Of a DNA stretch of 64,000 nt, positions 25,441 through 33,988 are shown in pieces. The stretch is from Bacteroidota bacterium (GTDB lineage Bacteria; Bacteroidota; Bacteroidia; Chitinophagales; Chitinophagaceae). The translations under genes were made by a program, and so were the position numbers. The notes below the pieces were generated by a model. The model saw only the letters and a list, made by a program, of their open reading frames with translations. It did no database searches and was not told where the DNA came from. Every line of letters starts with the position of its first letter. The first letter of the stretch is position 1. The stretch lies in NCBI GenBank assembly GCA_016866355.1, contig VGMN01000005.1:1-64000 (forward strand), given 5' to 3'.

Positions 25441-27471
25441 ATGATTTCACCCGCTAGCGTACAACAGATAATGGCACGTGCAGACATCACTGATGTGGTG
25501 GGTAGTTTTGTCAAATTAAAAAAACGCGGAACAAATTTATTAGGCCTCTGCCCATTTCACAATGAAAAAACTCCCTCTTTTACCGTTTCACCCGCCAAAG
25601 AAATTTACAAATGCTTTGGCTGTGGGAAAAGCGGAAATGTAGTGAGTTTTGTGATGGAGCATGAGAAATATAGTTACCCTGAAACATTAAAATGGCTTGC
25701 ACAACGCTACCAGATTGAAATAGAAGAAACGCAGTTAAATGAAGAACAACAACAAGCGTTGCAAGCGGCTGACAGTTTGTTTGCCCTAAATCAATTTGCA
25801 CAACAGTTTTTTTCGCAGCAACTTTTAGAGACAGAGGAAGGAAAGGCTATTGGCTTGAGCTATTTTGAGGAGCGAGGTTTCAGTAAAGACACCATCCACA
25901 AGTTTCAATTGGGATACAACCCTGAGTCAAAGGATACTTTTACAAAAGCTGCCTTACAGCAACAGTTCAACCCTACGTTACTTCAAAAAGCAGGCTTGGT
26001 TGCAAATCGGTATGATCAATTACAAGATAATTACCGCGGCAGAGTCATTTTTCCAATACATAATCATAGCGGAAAAGTAGTAGGATTTGGCGCACGCATT
26101 CTGAAATCATCCGAGAAAGCTCCAAAATATATAAACTCGCCTGAAAATGAAATCTATGTAAAGAGTAAGATTTTATATGGTTCATATTACGCCAAACAGA
26201 CCATTGATAAATTAAATGAGTGCTTATTGGTTGAGGGATACACGGATGTGCTTTCCTTGCATCAGGCTGGTATTGAAAATGTAGTTGCCTCCGGTGGAAC
26301 TGCCCTCACTATTGACCAAATACGATCCATAAAAAAATACACGAAAAATCTCACCATTGTATACGATGGAGACCAGGCTGGTATAAAAGCGGCCCTACGA
26401 GGTTTAGACCTTGCATTAGAAGAAGGAATGACCGTGAAGTTGGTATTGATTCCGGATGGGGATGATCCTGATAGCTATGTAAACAAAGTTGGCGCAACTG
26501 CTTTTCGTGATTTTGTAAATAAAAATAAAAAGGATGTAATCCTTTTTCAGTTAGATGTGGCACTGCGAGAAGCGGGTTCAGACACGGGTCAAAAAGCAGC
26601 GGTAGTTAATAGAATTGCTGAGTCAATCTCTAAAATAAATAAAGCGGAAGACTTTACTAAGCAACAAGATTATATAAAGGAGTGTGCGGCACTTCTCAAA
26701 ATTGAAGAAGCAGGTTTACATCACTTGGTAAACAAGTTTATCAGAGATCGTATTGCACAACAAGAAAAAAAATTAACATTTGAGGAGGCTAAACAGTTTG
26801 AAGAAAATGCTAAACAGTCCGCTGCGGCTGGATATGATGACGCAACTTTCTCACTGTTATTCAAAGACGATTTACAAGAAAAAGAAGTAGCTAGAATACT
26901 ATTGGAATTTGGGTTTCTACCTTGGCTAAACGGCCAGTCTGTTGCTGACTATGTTTTTGAGGAAATTGATGAAAACTTATTGGAAAATGAAGAGGTTAAA
27001 AAAATATTTCACACGTATCGTACAGCAGTACAACATGGAAACCCTCCACAAGGACCTCAGCTATTTGTTCATCACCCAGATCAGCAAGTAAGTGCTTTTG
27101 CTGTGTCATTATTACATTTCCCACACGAAGAAAGCGGTCGCTGGAGGCAGGATTTTAGTCAGACACAGGGCTATCAATCTAGCCTGTTTGAAAAAGAATA
27201 CGAAGAATTTATTGCTACGCTAGCACCTGAAAAGAAAGAGAGTTTGCTAAATTATTTACAATCAGAGGAAGATAAATCCCCGAATGCTATTCGATCAGCT
27301 ATTCACTATTTAAAGCTCCGAAAAATTAAGCGAATGTTGCTTGAAAATCAACGAGACCTAGAAAACGAAAAGAACCAGCAGGAGATTACCATCATGCTGC
27401 AAACACATGAACACCTAAAAAAAGTTGAAAAAAGCCTAGCTGCCAGCGTAGGCTCTGTAATTATCCGTTAG
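25441..27471 (+). CDS. dnaG: DNA primase
   Basis: 676 residues. CHC2 zinc finger CPFHNEKTPSFTV..CFGCGKSGN (about 38-65), RNA polymerase/TOPRIM domain with LLVEGYTD and VASGGTALT (about 262-290) and YDGDQAG (about 308), then a C-terminal helicase-binding region (from about 450). It makes RNA primers for lagging-strand synthesis. There is no rpsU or rpoD beside it, unlike in many Proteobacteria. The last 11 bases overlap the 3' end of the convergent DUF3052-like gene. Confidence 0.96.
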   Translation: MISPASVQQIMARADITDVVGSFVKLKKRGTNLLGLCPFHNEKTPSFTVSPAKEIYKCFGCGKSGNVVSFVMEHEKYSYPETLKWLAQRYQIEIEETQLNEEQQQALQAADSLFALNQFAQQFFSQQLLETEEGKAIGLSYFEERGFSKDTIHKFQLGYNPESKDTFTKAALQQQFNPTLLQKAGLVANRYDQLQDNYRGRVIFPIHNHSGKVVGFGARILKSSEKAPKYINSPENEIYVKSKILYGSYYAKQTIDKLNECLLVEGYTDVLSLHQAGIENVVASGGTALTIDQIRSIKKYTKNLTIVYDGDQAGIKAALRGLDLALEEGMTVKLVLIPDGDDPDSYVNKVGATAFRDFVNKNKKDVILFQLDVALREAGSDTGQKAAVVNRIAESISKINKAEDFTKQQDYIKECAALLKIEEAGLHHLVNKFIRDRIAQQEKKLTFEEAKQFEENAKQSAAAGYDDATFSLLFKDDLQEKEVARILLEFGFLPWLNGQSVADYVFEEIDENLLENEEVKKIFHTYRTAVQHGNPPQGPQLFVHHPDQQVSAFAVSLLHFPHEESGRWRQDFSQTQGYQSSLFEKEYEEFIATLAPEKKESLLNYLQSEEDKSPNAIRSAIHYLKLRKIKRMLLENQRDLENEKNQQEITIMLQTHEHLKKVEKSLAASVGSVIIR

Positions 27472-27871
27472 CCACTACAGCCCCTACTTCACAGCGAGTA
27501 AAGCGGAGAGCGCTCCACACATGATCCAGCTCAATCCTATCAATACTCTCGTAACCGCCACCAGTCAGCTGATTCCAACTAGATTCACGATTTAAGTCTG
27601 TAACTATCTTAGAAGTTGCTTTAGGATAAGCTACCCAAAATTTAGAATTTTTCTTTAGGGAAGGCATCACATCTCTCAGAATACCATTTAGTTGCACTTC
27701 ATTAACTGCAAAAATTAAAGCAAAATCAATTTTACGGCTTTTTAGCAAGGGCGTGACATTCTTTGCAAAAGAAAGCTTGCTAAATTGTTTTTCGATAGAA
27801 GAGGGTAAGCCCTGAATAAGTAAGTTTTTCTCGTCGTTCAGCTGCAATTTTTCAAAAAGGGACTGGGACAT
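27461..27871 (-). CDS. DUF3052-like protein
   Basis: 136 residues, acidic N-terminal half, no signal peptide. It resembles the DUF3052 family: opening LQLNDEKNLLIQGLPSSIEKQF, an internal DFALIFAVNEVQL strand and KFWVAYPKATSKIVTDLNRESSW, which corresponds to the family's most conserved 'W-V-AyPK..S....D.n' block. The function of the family is unknown. It is probably monocistronic, with 126 bases between its ATG and the plsY stop; that spacer holds only a weak promoter-like TAACTTTA. It overlaps dnaG tail to tail by 11 bases. Confidence 0.6.
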   Translation of the reverse strand: MSQSLFEKLQLNDEKNLLIQGLPSSIEKQFSKLSFAKNVTPLLKSRKIDFALIFAVNEVQLNGILRDVMPSLKKNSKFWVAYPKATSKIVTDLNRESSWNQLTGGGYESIDRIELDHVWSALRFTRCEVGAVVANG

Positions 27872-27997
27872 AGGTAAACTTTAAGAGGGATGTAAAGTTA
27901 CCAAAAAATGATGGATTTTAGCGATCAAATGGACAATTCTAGGGATGAATATCCAGTATTATTTCTTATAACAATGATAATCAGTGTTTTAATGGAA

Positions 27998-28666
27998 TCA
28001 TCCGCGCTGTTTCTTCCTTTCTAAACGTTCTTGTTTTTTTCGACCCCTGCCCTTTAAAATGGAGGCTTTTGTTTCTTCCCCTCTAATCAGCCTCCCTATA
28101 TTTTTTTGATGGGTTAGCACAACCATCAAAGCAACTGCTATAGCAAAAACTCTGTACAAAGGGTTCTCCACATTGAATACAACAAGAATAAAAATTGGGA
28201 AAGCGATACTTGCTAAAATTGAGCTCAATGATACAAATCGGGTAAGGTAAAGCACCAGTAAAAATATGCCTGCACAACTTACAGCAGTAATTGGCGAGAT
28301 GCCTAATACCATGCCAAAGACTGTAGCCACTCCTTTCCCACCCTTGAATTCAGCCCATAGGGGAAATATATGCCCAAGTACAGCCGCCATCCCCAAACCG
28401 GTCTGCAGGTTTTGAAATTGAATCTCTATATCCAGGTATTCAGGAAGTAACCATGCTAACTGTACAGCTAGTACTCCCTTCAACATATCTATTAACATAA
28501 CAAAAGTGCCCCATCTAGAACCTAATACGCGATATACATTAGTGGCACCCGCATTGCCACTTCCATAGTCACGAATATCAATGTTAAAAAAACGTTTACT
28601 CACCCACACAGAGGTAGGAACACTCCCTATCAGATAGGCCAATAATATGAGTAGCAGCTCATTCAT
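27998..28666 (-). CDS. plsY: Glycerol-3-phosphate acyltransferase PlsY
   Basis: 222 residues with several membrane helices. Conserved blocks are LAYLIGSVPTSVWVSK (first helix and motif 1 serine), DIRDYGSGNAGATNVYRVLG (motif 2, phosphate loop) and HIFPLWAEFKGGKGVATVFG (motif 3). It acylates glycerol-3-phosphate from acyl-phosphate, the first committed step of phospholipid synthesis. The plsC-type second acyltransferase is at 63 kb. The C-terminal ~25 residues are unusually rich in Lys/Arg (GRGRKKQERLERKKQRG) and would lie in the cytoplasm. Confidence 0.95.
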   Translation of the reverse strand: MNELLLILLAYLIGSVPTSVWVSKRFFNIDIRDYGSGNAGATNVYRVLGSRWGTFVMLIDMLKGVLAVQLAWLLPEYLDIEIQFQNLQTGLGMAAVLGHIFPLWAEFKGGKGVATVFGMVLGISPITAVSCAGIFLLVLYLTRFVSLSSILASIAFPIFILVVFNVENPLYRVFAIAVALMVVLTHQKNIGRLIRGEETKASILKGRGRKKQERLERKKQRG

Positions 28667-28724
28667 GCTTTAAGAGGTGCCCAAAAATATAATAATTAGG
28701 TAACACACTGAAAAAAAGCCGAAA

Positions 28725-29549
28725 CTACACCCCTGCTTTATTAAACAAAATTGACAGCCATTCATCTTTATGTAAAATGGTGACCATCGATAGGTTGGCA
28801 TCTTTGGCAGCTTGAATTAATAAGTCCTGGTCCTCTTTTAAAAAACCACTAATTAAAACACTGCCAGCAACGCTTAAATTTTTGGATAGTGTGGGTATAA
28901 ATTTTAGCAACACGGAGCGATTAATATTTGCAAATATCAAGTCAAATTGTACATTGTCAGGCGGATATGCTGCTGTTTCTAGTTGTACACCTGCAGTATG
29001 ATTTAGTAATAAATTTTCTTTGGCATTTTCAATACTCCATCTATCATTATCAATTGCCAACGTATAAGAGGCACCCATTTTATCAGCCAATATGGCTAAT
29101 ATACCGGTGCCAGTACCAAAATCTAATACCCTTTTATTTCTAAGCTCAAGCTTTTGCATTTGTTGGATCATCAAAAATGTAGTAGCGTGATGACCTGTGC
29201 CAAAACTCATTTTTGGGTTAATAATAATTTCATGTGTTACTTCTTTCACCGGAGCATGAAATGTTGCTCTGATCACAGCAAAATTTTCAACATAAACTGG
29301 ATGGAATGAAGATTCCCACCTTTCATTCCAATTGGTTGGTTCAATGTGTTTGATTGAAAAAGAACAACCTTGACTGCTACATAGCTCGGCTACCACAACG
29401 GGTTGAAAATTGGCAGCTGGTATATAAGCCTTTAAGCAATTTATCTCCTCCAAGAATCCAGTATACCCATTCTTATCCAATGTAGCAATAAAAAAAGAGG
29501 ATTGCTCTTGACCGCTACTCTCAATTAACACTTCGATGTATGTTTCCAT
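28725..29549 (-). CDS. prmA: Ribosomal protein L11 methyltransferase
   Basis: 274 residues from ATG 29549 (METYIEVLIESSG). N-terminal L11-recognition domain (about 1-90), then a class I SAM methyltransferase core: MSFGTGHHATT, VLDFGTGTGILAILA (SAM motif I, near 148), AIDNDRWSIENAKEN and FDLIFANIN (motif IV). It trimethylates L11. The start is a real choice: the in-frame ATG at 29573 would put MTRKGHFF in front, but that sequence is the stem of the pnp terminator. From 29549 the start codon directly follows the terminator's T-run. Confidence 0.93.
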   Translation of the reverse strand: METYIEVLIESSGQEQSSFFIATLDKNGYTGFLEEINCLKAYIPAANFQPVVVAELCSSQGCSFSIKHIEPTNWNERWESSFHPVYVENFAVIRATFHAPVKEVTHEIIINPKMSFGTGHHATTFLMIQQMQKLELRNKRVLDFGTGTGILAILADKMGASYTLAIDNDRWSIENAKENLLLNHTAGVQLETAAYPPDNVQFDLIFANINRSVLLKFIPTLSKNLSVAGSVLISGFLKEDQDLLIQAAKDANLSMVTILHKDEWLSILFNKAGV

Positions 29550-29575
29550 AAAAAAATGACCCTTGCGGGTCATTT
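29550..29575 (-). terminator. Intrinsic terminator of pnp, ending at the prmA start codon
   Basis: 9-bp stem AAATGACCC/GGGTCATTT (29554-29562 with 29567-29575), a GCAA tetraloop on the transcript and a T-run of 7 bases. It begins three bases after the pnp stop, and the T-run ends immediately before prmA ATG 29549. Confidence 0.85.
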
Positions 29576-29578
29576 AAA

Positions 29579-31750
29579 TTATTCATTTGTTTCACCAGAA
29601 TCAGAAGCTGTTCGCTCAGGTTTTGGAAGTAACGCTTTTCTTGATAATTTAAATTTACCTGATTTTGGATCTGTTCCAATTAGTTTAACCTTCATAAGAT
29701 CGCCCTCTTTTACGAGACCGTCCAGTGTTTCCAGTCTTTTCCAACTTACTTCACTAATGTGAACCAATCCTTGTTTTCCGGGTAAAAACTCAACAAATGC
29801 ACCAAATGGCATAATTGATTTAACCACTGCATCATAGGTATCACCAATTTGAGGGACAGCCACAATACCTTTAATCCAGGCTACGGCTTTATCTACACTT
29901 TCTTTGTTGGTGCTGAATATACTTACCTCACCACGATTATTAACCTCTTCAAGATTAATAGTAGTTCCGGTTTCTCGTTGAATTTCCTGTATTACTTTAC
30001 CACCGGGCCCGATTACAGCACCAATAAATTCTTTATCGATAAATAATTTGACCATTCTTGGCGCATGCGGCTTCACATCCTCTCTAGCGGCAGGTATACA
30101 AGCATACATCGCATCCAGGATATGTAAACGTCCACGGCGAGCTTGATCAAGGGCCTGACGCATCACCTTCATTTTTAATCCATCAACCTTGATATCCATC
30201 TGAACACCACAAATTCCATCTCTAGTCCCCGTTACTTTAAAATCCATATCACCCAAGTGATCCTCATCCCCTAAAATATCTGTAAGAATTGCGTACTTAT
30301 CCCCTTTTGTAATCAATCCCATAGCAACTCCAGATACGTGTTTGGGTATGCCAACACCCGCATCCATCAAAGCAAGAGAACCAGCACAAACTGTAGCCAT
30401 AGAAGAAGAACCATTTGATTCCAGGATATCACTTACCACACGTACTGTATATGGAAAATCGCCTGAAGGCATCATTTGCTTTAATGACCGCTGAGCTAGA
30501 TTTCCATGGCCTACTTCACGACGGCTTTGTCCACGCATCATTTTGACTTCACCGGTAGAAAAGGGAGGAAAATTATAATGCAAATAGAATTTTGAATCCA
30601 CAGATTTTGCAGCACTCTCCACTAATAATTCATCCAAAGGAGTTCCCAGTGTTACTGTGGTTAAGGATTGTGTCTCACCACGTGTAAACAAGGATGAGCC
30701 ATGTGGTGAAGGAAGCACATCTACTTCCATATCGAGCGGACGAACAGTCTCCAATGCTCTGCCATCCAGCCGAACGCGTTCGTCCAAAATCATATCACGA
30801 ACTACATCATATTGCAGATCGCCATAATAAGTGTTCGCTAACTTCTTTGTAAGATCTGGCAAACTGTCCGTTTCCGCGAGCCCTGCATCCTGCTTCAGAT
30901 AGGCGATTAGCTCTTGCTTAATGGTATCAAAGCGCTCACTACGTTCATGCTTACTGAAAGCACCTTTTGCCACCTCATATACTTTTAGTTGCGCAAATGC
31001 ATAAATCTTATCTCTAAGTGCTATATCTGAAGCCGGTTTTGTATACGTTCTCTTCTCAGATACACCAGCCAATTTACCTAACTCGTGTTGCGCCTTGATT
31101 TGAATTCGAATGGCATCGTGTGCTAATTCCAACACCTTACACAAATCTTCTTCACTACACTCCTGCGCCTCTCCTTCCACCATCATCAAATTCTTTTCAG
31201 TTGCAGCAATGATAAAGTCCATATCAGAACTTTCCATTTGCGTACGGGTTGGGTTGATAATAAACTCACCACTTACCCTTGAAACGCGAACTTCGGAAAT
31301 CACCTCTTTAATTGGAATATCAGAAACGGCCAACGCTGCAGAGGCTGCCAGACATGCTAACGCATCAGGCATGATTTCAGGATCACTTGAAACCAGTGTT
31401 ACTAATACTTGTACATCACAAAAATAATCTTCAGGGAAAAGTGGACGCAGCGCGCGGTCAATTAAGCGGCTGGTTAATACCTCGTAATCATTTAGTTTGG
31501 CTTCACGCTTGAAAAAAGAACCCGGGATACGACCAGCGGCCGCAAATTTTTCTTGATAATCTACCGTCAGTGGAAAGAAACTTTGTCCTTCTTTGGGTTC
31601 CTTATTTGCCACCGCTGTTGCTAAGATTACACAATTTCCCATGCTTACTGTTACAGCTCCATCAGCTTGACGAGCTAAGCGGCCAGTTTCTAAAGTGATT
31701 TCACGTCCTTCACCTAATTTAAAGGTGGTACGAATTGGTTGTTTTAACAT
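29579..31750 (-). CDS. pnp: Polyribonucleotide nucleotidyltransferase (PNPase)
   Basis: 723 residues. Two RNase PH domains (about 10-235 and 310-545) around a helical domain. The second has FSTGEVKMMRGQSRREVGHGNLA and the catalytic region around GDEDHLGDMDFKVTGT. Then KH (FIGAVIGPGGKVIQEIQRETGTTI, about 560-620) and S1 (GDTYDAVVKSIMPFGAFVEFLPGKQGLVHISE, about 630-700) RNA-binding domains. A 3'-5' phosphorolytic exonuclease in mRNA decay. It lies downstream of rpsO, the classical order, with a 10-bp hairpin in the spacer that may be an RNA processing or autoregulation site. Confidence 0.97.
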   Translation of the reverse strand: MLKQPIRTTFKLGEGREITLETGRLARQADGAVTVSMGNCVILATAVANKEPKEGQSFFPLTVDYQEKFAAAGRIPGSFFKREAKLNDYEVLTSRLIDRALRPLFPEDYFCDVQVLVTLVSSDPEIMPDALACLAASAALAVSDIPIKEVISEVRVSRVSGEFIINPTRTQMESSDMDFIIAATEKNLMMVEGEAQECSEEDLCKVLELAHDAIRIQIKAQHELGKLAGVSEKRTYTKPASDIALRDKIYAFAQLKVYEVAKGAFSKHERSERFDTIKQELIAYLKQDAGLAETDSLPDLTKKLANTYYGDLQYDVVRDMILDERVRLDGRALETVRPLDMEVDVLPSPHGSSLFTRGETQSLTTVTLGTPLDELLVESAAKSVDSKFYLHYNFPPFSTGEVKMMRGQSRREVGHGNLAQRSLKQMMPSGDFPYTVRVVSDILESNGSSSMATVCAGSLALMDAGVGIPKHVSGVAMGLITKGDKYAILTDILGDEDHLGDMDFKVTGTRDGICGVQMDIKVDGLKMKVMRQALDQARRGRLHILDAMYACIPAAREDVKPHAPRMVKLFIDKEFIGAVIGPGGKVIQEIQRETGTTINLEEVNNRGEVSIFSTNKESVDKAVAWIKGIVAVPQIGDTYDAVVKSIMPFGAFVEFLPGKQGLVHISEVSWKRLETLDGLVKEGDLMKVKLIGTDPKSGKFKLSRKALLPKPERTASDSGETNE

Positions 31751-31817
31751 ATAATTTTTTTTAGGCTAGCAGTTTTCCTTCTTCTTAAACAGAAATGATG
31801 GAATGACTTAAAACGGA

Positions 31818-31846
31818 TTTGCCAATACCTAGCGGATATTGGCAAA
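31818..31846 (-). other. Hairpin in the rpsO-pnp spacer
   Basis: Perfect 10-bp inverted repeat TTTGCCAATA/TATTGGCAAA with a 9-base loop, midway between the rpsO stop and the pnp ATG. No T-run follows immediately on the minus strand, so it is a poor terminator and a better candidate for an RNase site or attenuating structure, as known for pnp leaders elsewhere. Confidence 0.6.
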
Positions 31847-31870
31847 AACAAAAACTAACCAGTGAATGAT

Positions 31871-32140
31871 TTATTTACGGATTCCCAACTTCTCAATCAA
31901 TTGGCGATAGCCAGTCAGGTTATGCTTTTGCAAATAATTTAGTAAGCGTTTACGCTTTCCAACAAGTTGCATCAGTCCACGGTGGGTAGAGAAGTCTTTT
32001 TTGTTGGCCTGTAAATGACCACTAATGTGTGTAATACGCTCAGTAAGTAGGGCAATTTGACCCTCAATAGAGCCTGTGTTTTTTGCAGATCCTGCAAATT
32101 GAGTAACAATGCTTGTTTTCTTTTCTTTTGTAAGAGGCAT
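31871..32140 (-). CDS. rpsO: 30S ribosomal protein S15
   Basis: 89 residues, standard length. Family blocks GSIEGQIALLTERITHISGHLQANKKDFSTHRGLMQLVGKRKRLLNYL are all present. S15 binds the central domain of 16S rRNA and helps join the subunits. The start MPLTKEKKTSIVTQF is conventional. The transcript should begin at the near-consensus promoter at 32195-32224, leaving a leader of about 50 bases that carries a repeated TCGGATGAA. pnp follows. Confidence 0.97.
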   Translation of the reverse strand: MPLTKEKKTSIVTQFAGSAKNTGSIEGQIALLTERITHISGHLQANKKDFSTHRGLMQLVGKRKRLLNYLQKHNLTGYRQLIEKLGIRK

Positions 32141-32194
32141 CTTAAAAGTTTTAATTTTTCATCCGATTAGCCGATTCATCCGACATCAGGGGTG

Positions 32195-32224
32195 CAAAGT
32201 TAAAAATATTACCCTGAATTACAA
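32195..32224 (-). promoter_or_regulatory. Near-consensus promoter of rpsO-pnp
   Basis: On the minus strand TTG (32222-32224), exactly 19 bases, TAACTTTG (32195-32202). The -7 sequence and spacing are identical to the rpmI promoter at 2860-2889. The leader contains TCGGATGAA twice, 8 bases apart. Confidence 0.8.
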
Positions 32225-32287
32225 GGAAATAGGGTGGATTTTTTAACCTCCTTATCTTCATTTTAGATTGATTTTCAATCAAATGTT

Positions 32288-32295
32288 TAGATTTG
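32288..32295 (+). promoter_or_regulatory. -7 element overlapping a false start of miaE
   Basis: TAGATTTG, with TTG at 32268-32270 (17-base spacer). Transcription should start at or beside ATG 32299, so the mRNA is leaderless. The in-frame TTG at 32293 is part of the element. Confidence 0.55.
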
Positions 32296-32298
32296 GGC

Positions 32299-32907
32299 AT
32301 GGAATTAACGGCGGATACTCGAAGTATTTTGGGGTTGGCCCTGCCAACTGACCCGCGTTGGGTTAATCTGGCAGAAATATCTCTAGAGGAGATTTTGTCA
32401 GACCATGCCTTTTGTGAACAAAAAGCAGCCATAACCTGCATTAGTTTAATTCAACGATATGCAATCCATGAAAAGCTAGTTCAATCACTGGCACCCATGG
32501 TAACTGAGGAATGGGGTCATTTCAGACTGGTACTAGCGGAAATTAAAAAGAGAGGCCTAAAACTGGGAAAACAAAGAAAGGATCAATACGTGAACGCATT
32601 ACTCAGTTTTCAGCAAAAGGGTGGCGATCCTGAGGGAAGAATGTTAGACCAATTGCTAACGATGGCTTTAATAGAGGCAAGGAGTTGTGAACGATTCAAA
32701 ATGCTTAGCGAGGGGTTGTCCGATCCAAGCTTACGTAAATTTTACAGACGCTTTATGGAAAGTGAAGCTGGGCATTACACACTTTTTATTGAATTGGCAG
32801 AAACCTACATTGACAAAAAAAGAGTACGTAAAAGATGGAGAGAATGGCTAGCTTTCGAAAAACAAACCATAAAAACGCTTGAGGTAAGAGGAGATAGAAT
32901 TCATTGA
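32299..32907 (+). CDS. miaE: tRNA-(ms2io6A)-hydroxylase
   Basis: 202 residues from ATG 32299 (MELTADTRSILGLALPTDPRW). A ferritin-like diiron protein of the MiaE family: metal-ligand glutamates/histidines lie in DHAFCEQKAA, VTEEWGHFRLVL, ALIEARSCERF and ESEAGHYTLFIELAE, the paired ExxH pattern of diiron monooxygenases. It hydroxylates the isopentenyl group of 2-methylthio-N6-isopentenyladenosine at tRNA position 37, using O2. MiaA and MiaB, which make the substrate, are not in the window. The NahK-like kinase begins two bases after its stop, so they are co-transcribed. Confidence 0.92.
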   Translation: MELTADTRSILGLALPTDPRWVNLAEISLEEILSDHAFCEQKAAITCISLIQRYAIHEKLVQSLAPMVTEEWGHFRLVLAEIKKRGLKLGKQRKDQYVNALLSFQQKGGDPEGRMLDQLLTMALIEARSCERFKMLSEGLSDPSLRKFYRRFMESEAGHYTLFIELAETYIDKKRVRKRWREWLAFEKQTIKTLEVRGDRIH

Positions 32908-32908
32908 T

Positions 32909-33988
32909 ATGAATCCAGCTATTCCCATATCGCTACTTAGAAGCCTACAGATTACCAATCAAAAGGAAGCCTGTCAATTATTGCCAAACGGATTAATCAA
33001 CCAAACATGGTTTTGTAAATCCCCCTTGTACCCTTCCCCTATTGTGCTGCAACAAATAAATACGGATGTATTTAAAAACCCATTAGCGGTAATTAATAAT
33101 CATCGTGTCATCCATGAAACTTGGCTAGCAAACCATGCTACTCACTCATTTAAAATTGCAGCTCCACTACCCTTTCCCGATAATAAAATGCTATACCTGG
33201 ATTCAATAGGGAGTACATGGAGACTGCAAGAATTTATTGACAATACGTATAGTTTAACCAAGCCCTCCACCTCAACACAGCTATATAATGCAGCTAGTTG
33301 TTTTGGAGAATTTGGGAAAATTATGCAGGCAATAAATTGTCAAGCACTATCCCAAACACTTGAAAATTTTCATAATCTCCGTTATCGATATCAACAATTT
33401 CAAACGGCCTTAGCAACGGGAAATACTATTCGCATTCAAGAGGCAGCTATTTTAGTCAAGCATTTAAAAAATAGAATTAGCTATGTGGAGAAATTTGATA
33501 GCATTACGGGTTCGCCCCAAGATTTCCCCCTTCGGATCAGACATCATGATGCAAAAACAGCCAATTTGCTCTTTGAAAAATCTTCAAATAAAATAGCAGC
33601 AATTCTTGATCTGGACACCACTATGCCTGGTTATTTTTTTTCTGACCTGGGAGATATGATTCGATCCATGGCTGGAAAAACTGACGAGAATCATACTAAC
33701 TGGGAAGAGATTGTAATTGACGAGGATGCCTATAATGCCATACTAAATGGCTACCAATCGGCCATGGAGAATTACGCTACCAAAAGTGAAAACGCCTTTA
33801 TTCATTGGTCAGGAGTCTGGATTATATACATGCAGTGCCTTCGATTTATCACAGACTATTTCTTAGATGATACGTATTATAAAATAGCGTATGCTCGTCA
33901 AAATTGGGACCGAGCTTGGAACCAATTTTATTTGCTAACTGCCTTAGAAGAACACCTTCAAAATAAATTCAATTTTATTTTTCCTTAA
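32909..33988 (+). CDS. Phosphotransferase of the APH/N-acetylhexosamine kinase-like family
   Basis: 359 residues. APH-fold kinase: an N-terminal lobe with NGLINQTWFC and PIVLQQINTDVF, and a catalytic loop RIRHHDAKTANLLF (family consensus HxDxxxxN; catalytic Asp near residue 214, metal-binding Asn six later). DLDTTMPGYFFSDLGDMIRS follows as the DFG-like metal site. The best resemblance is to N-acetylhexosamine 1-kinase (NahK)-like proteins, which phosphorylate GlcNAc/GalNAc; the substrate is inferred. It starts two bases after miaE and overlaps the convergent GSCFA gene by 14 bases. There is no sugar transporter next to it. Confidence 0.75.
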   Translation: MNPAIPISLLRSLQITNQKEACQLLPNGLINQTWFCKSPLYPSPIVLQQINTDVFKNPLAVINNHRVIHETWLANHATHSFKIAAPLPFPDNKMLYLDSIGSTWRLQEFIDNTYSLTKPSTSTQLYNAASCFGEFGKIMQAINCQALSQTLENFHNLRYRYQQFQTALATGNTIRIQEAAILVKHLKNRISYVEKFDSITGSPQDFPLRIRHHDAKTANLLFEKSSNKIAAILDLDTTMPGYFFSDLGDMIRSMAGKTDENHTNWEEIVIDEDAYNAILNGYQSAMENYATKSENAFIHWSGVWIIYMQCLRFITDYFLDDTYYKIAYARQNWDRAWNQFYLLTALEEHLQNKFNFIFP

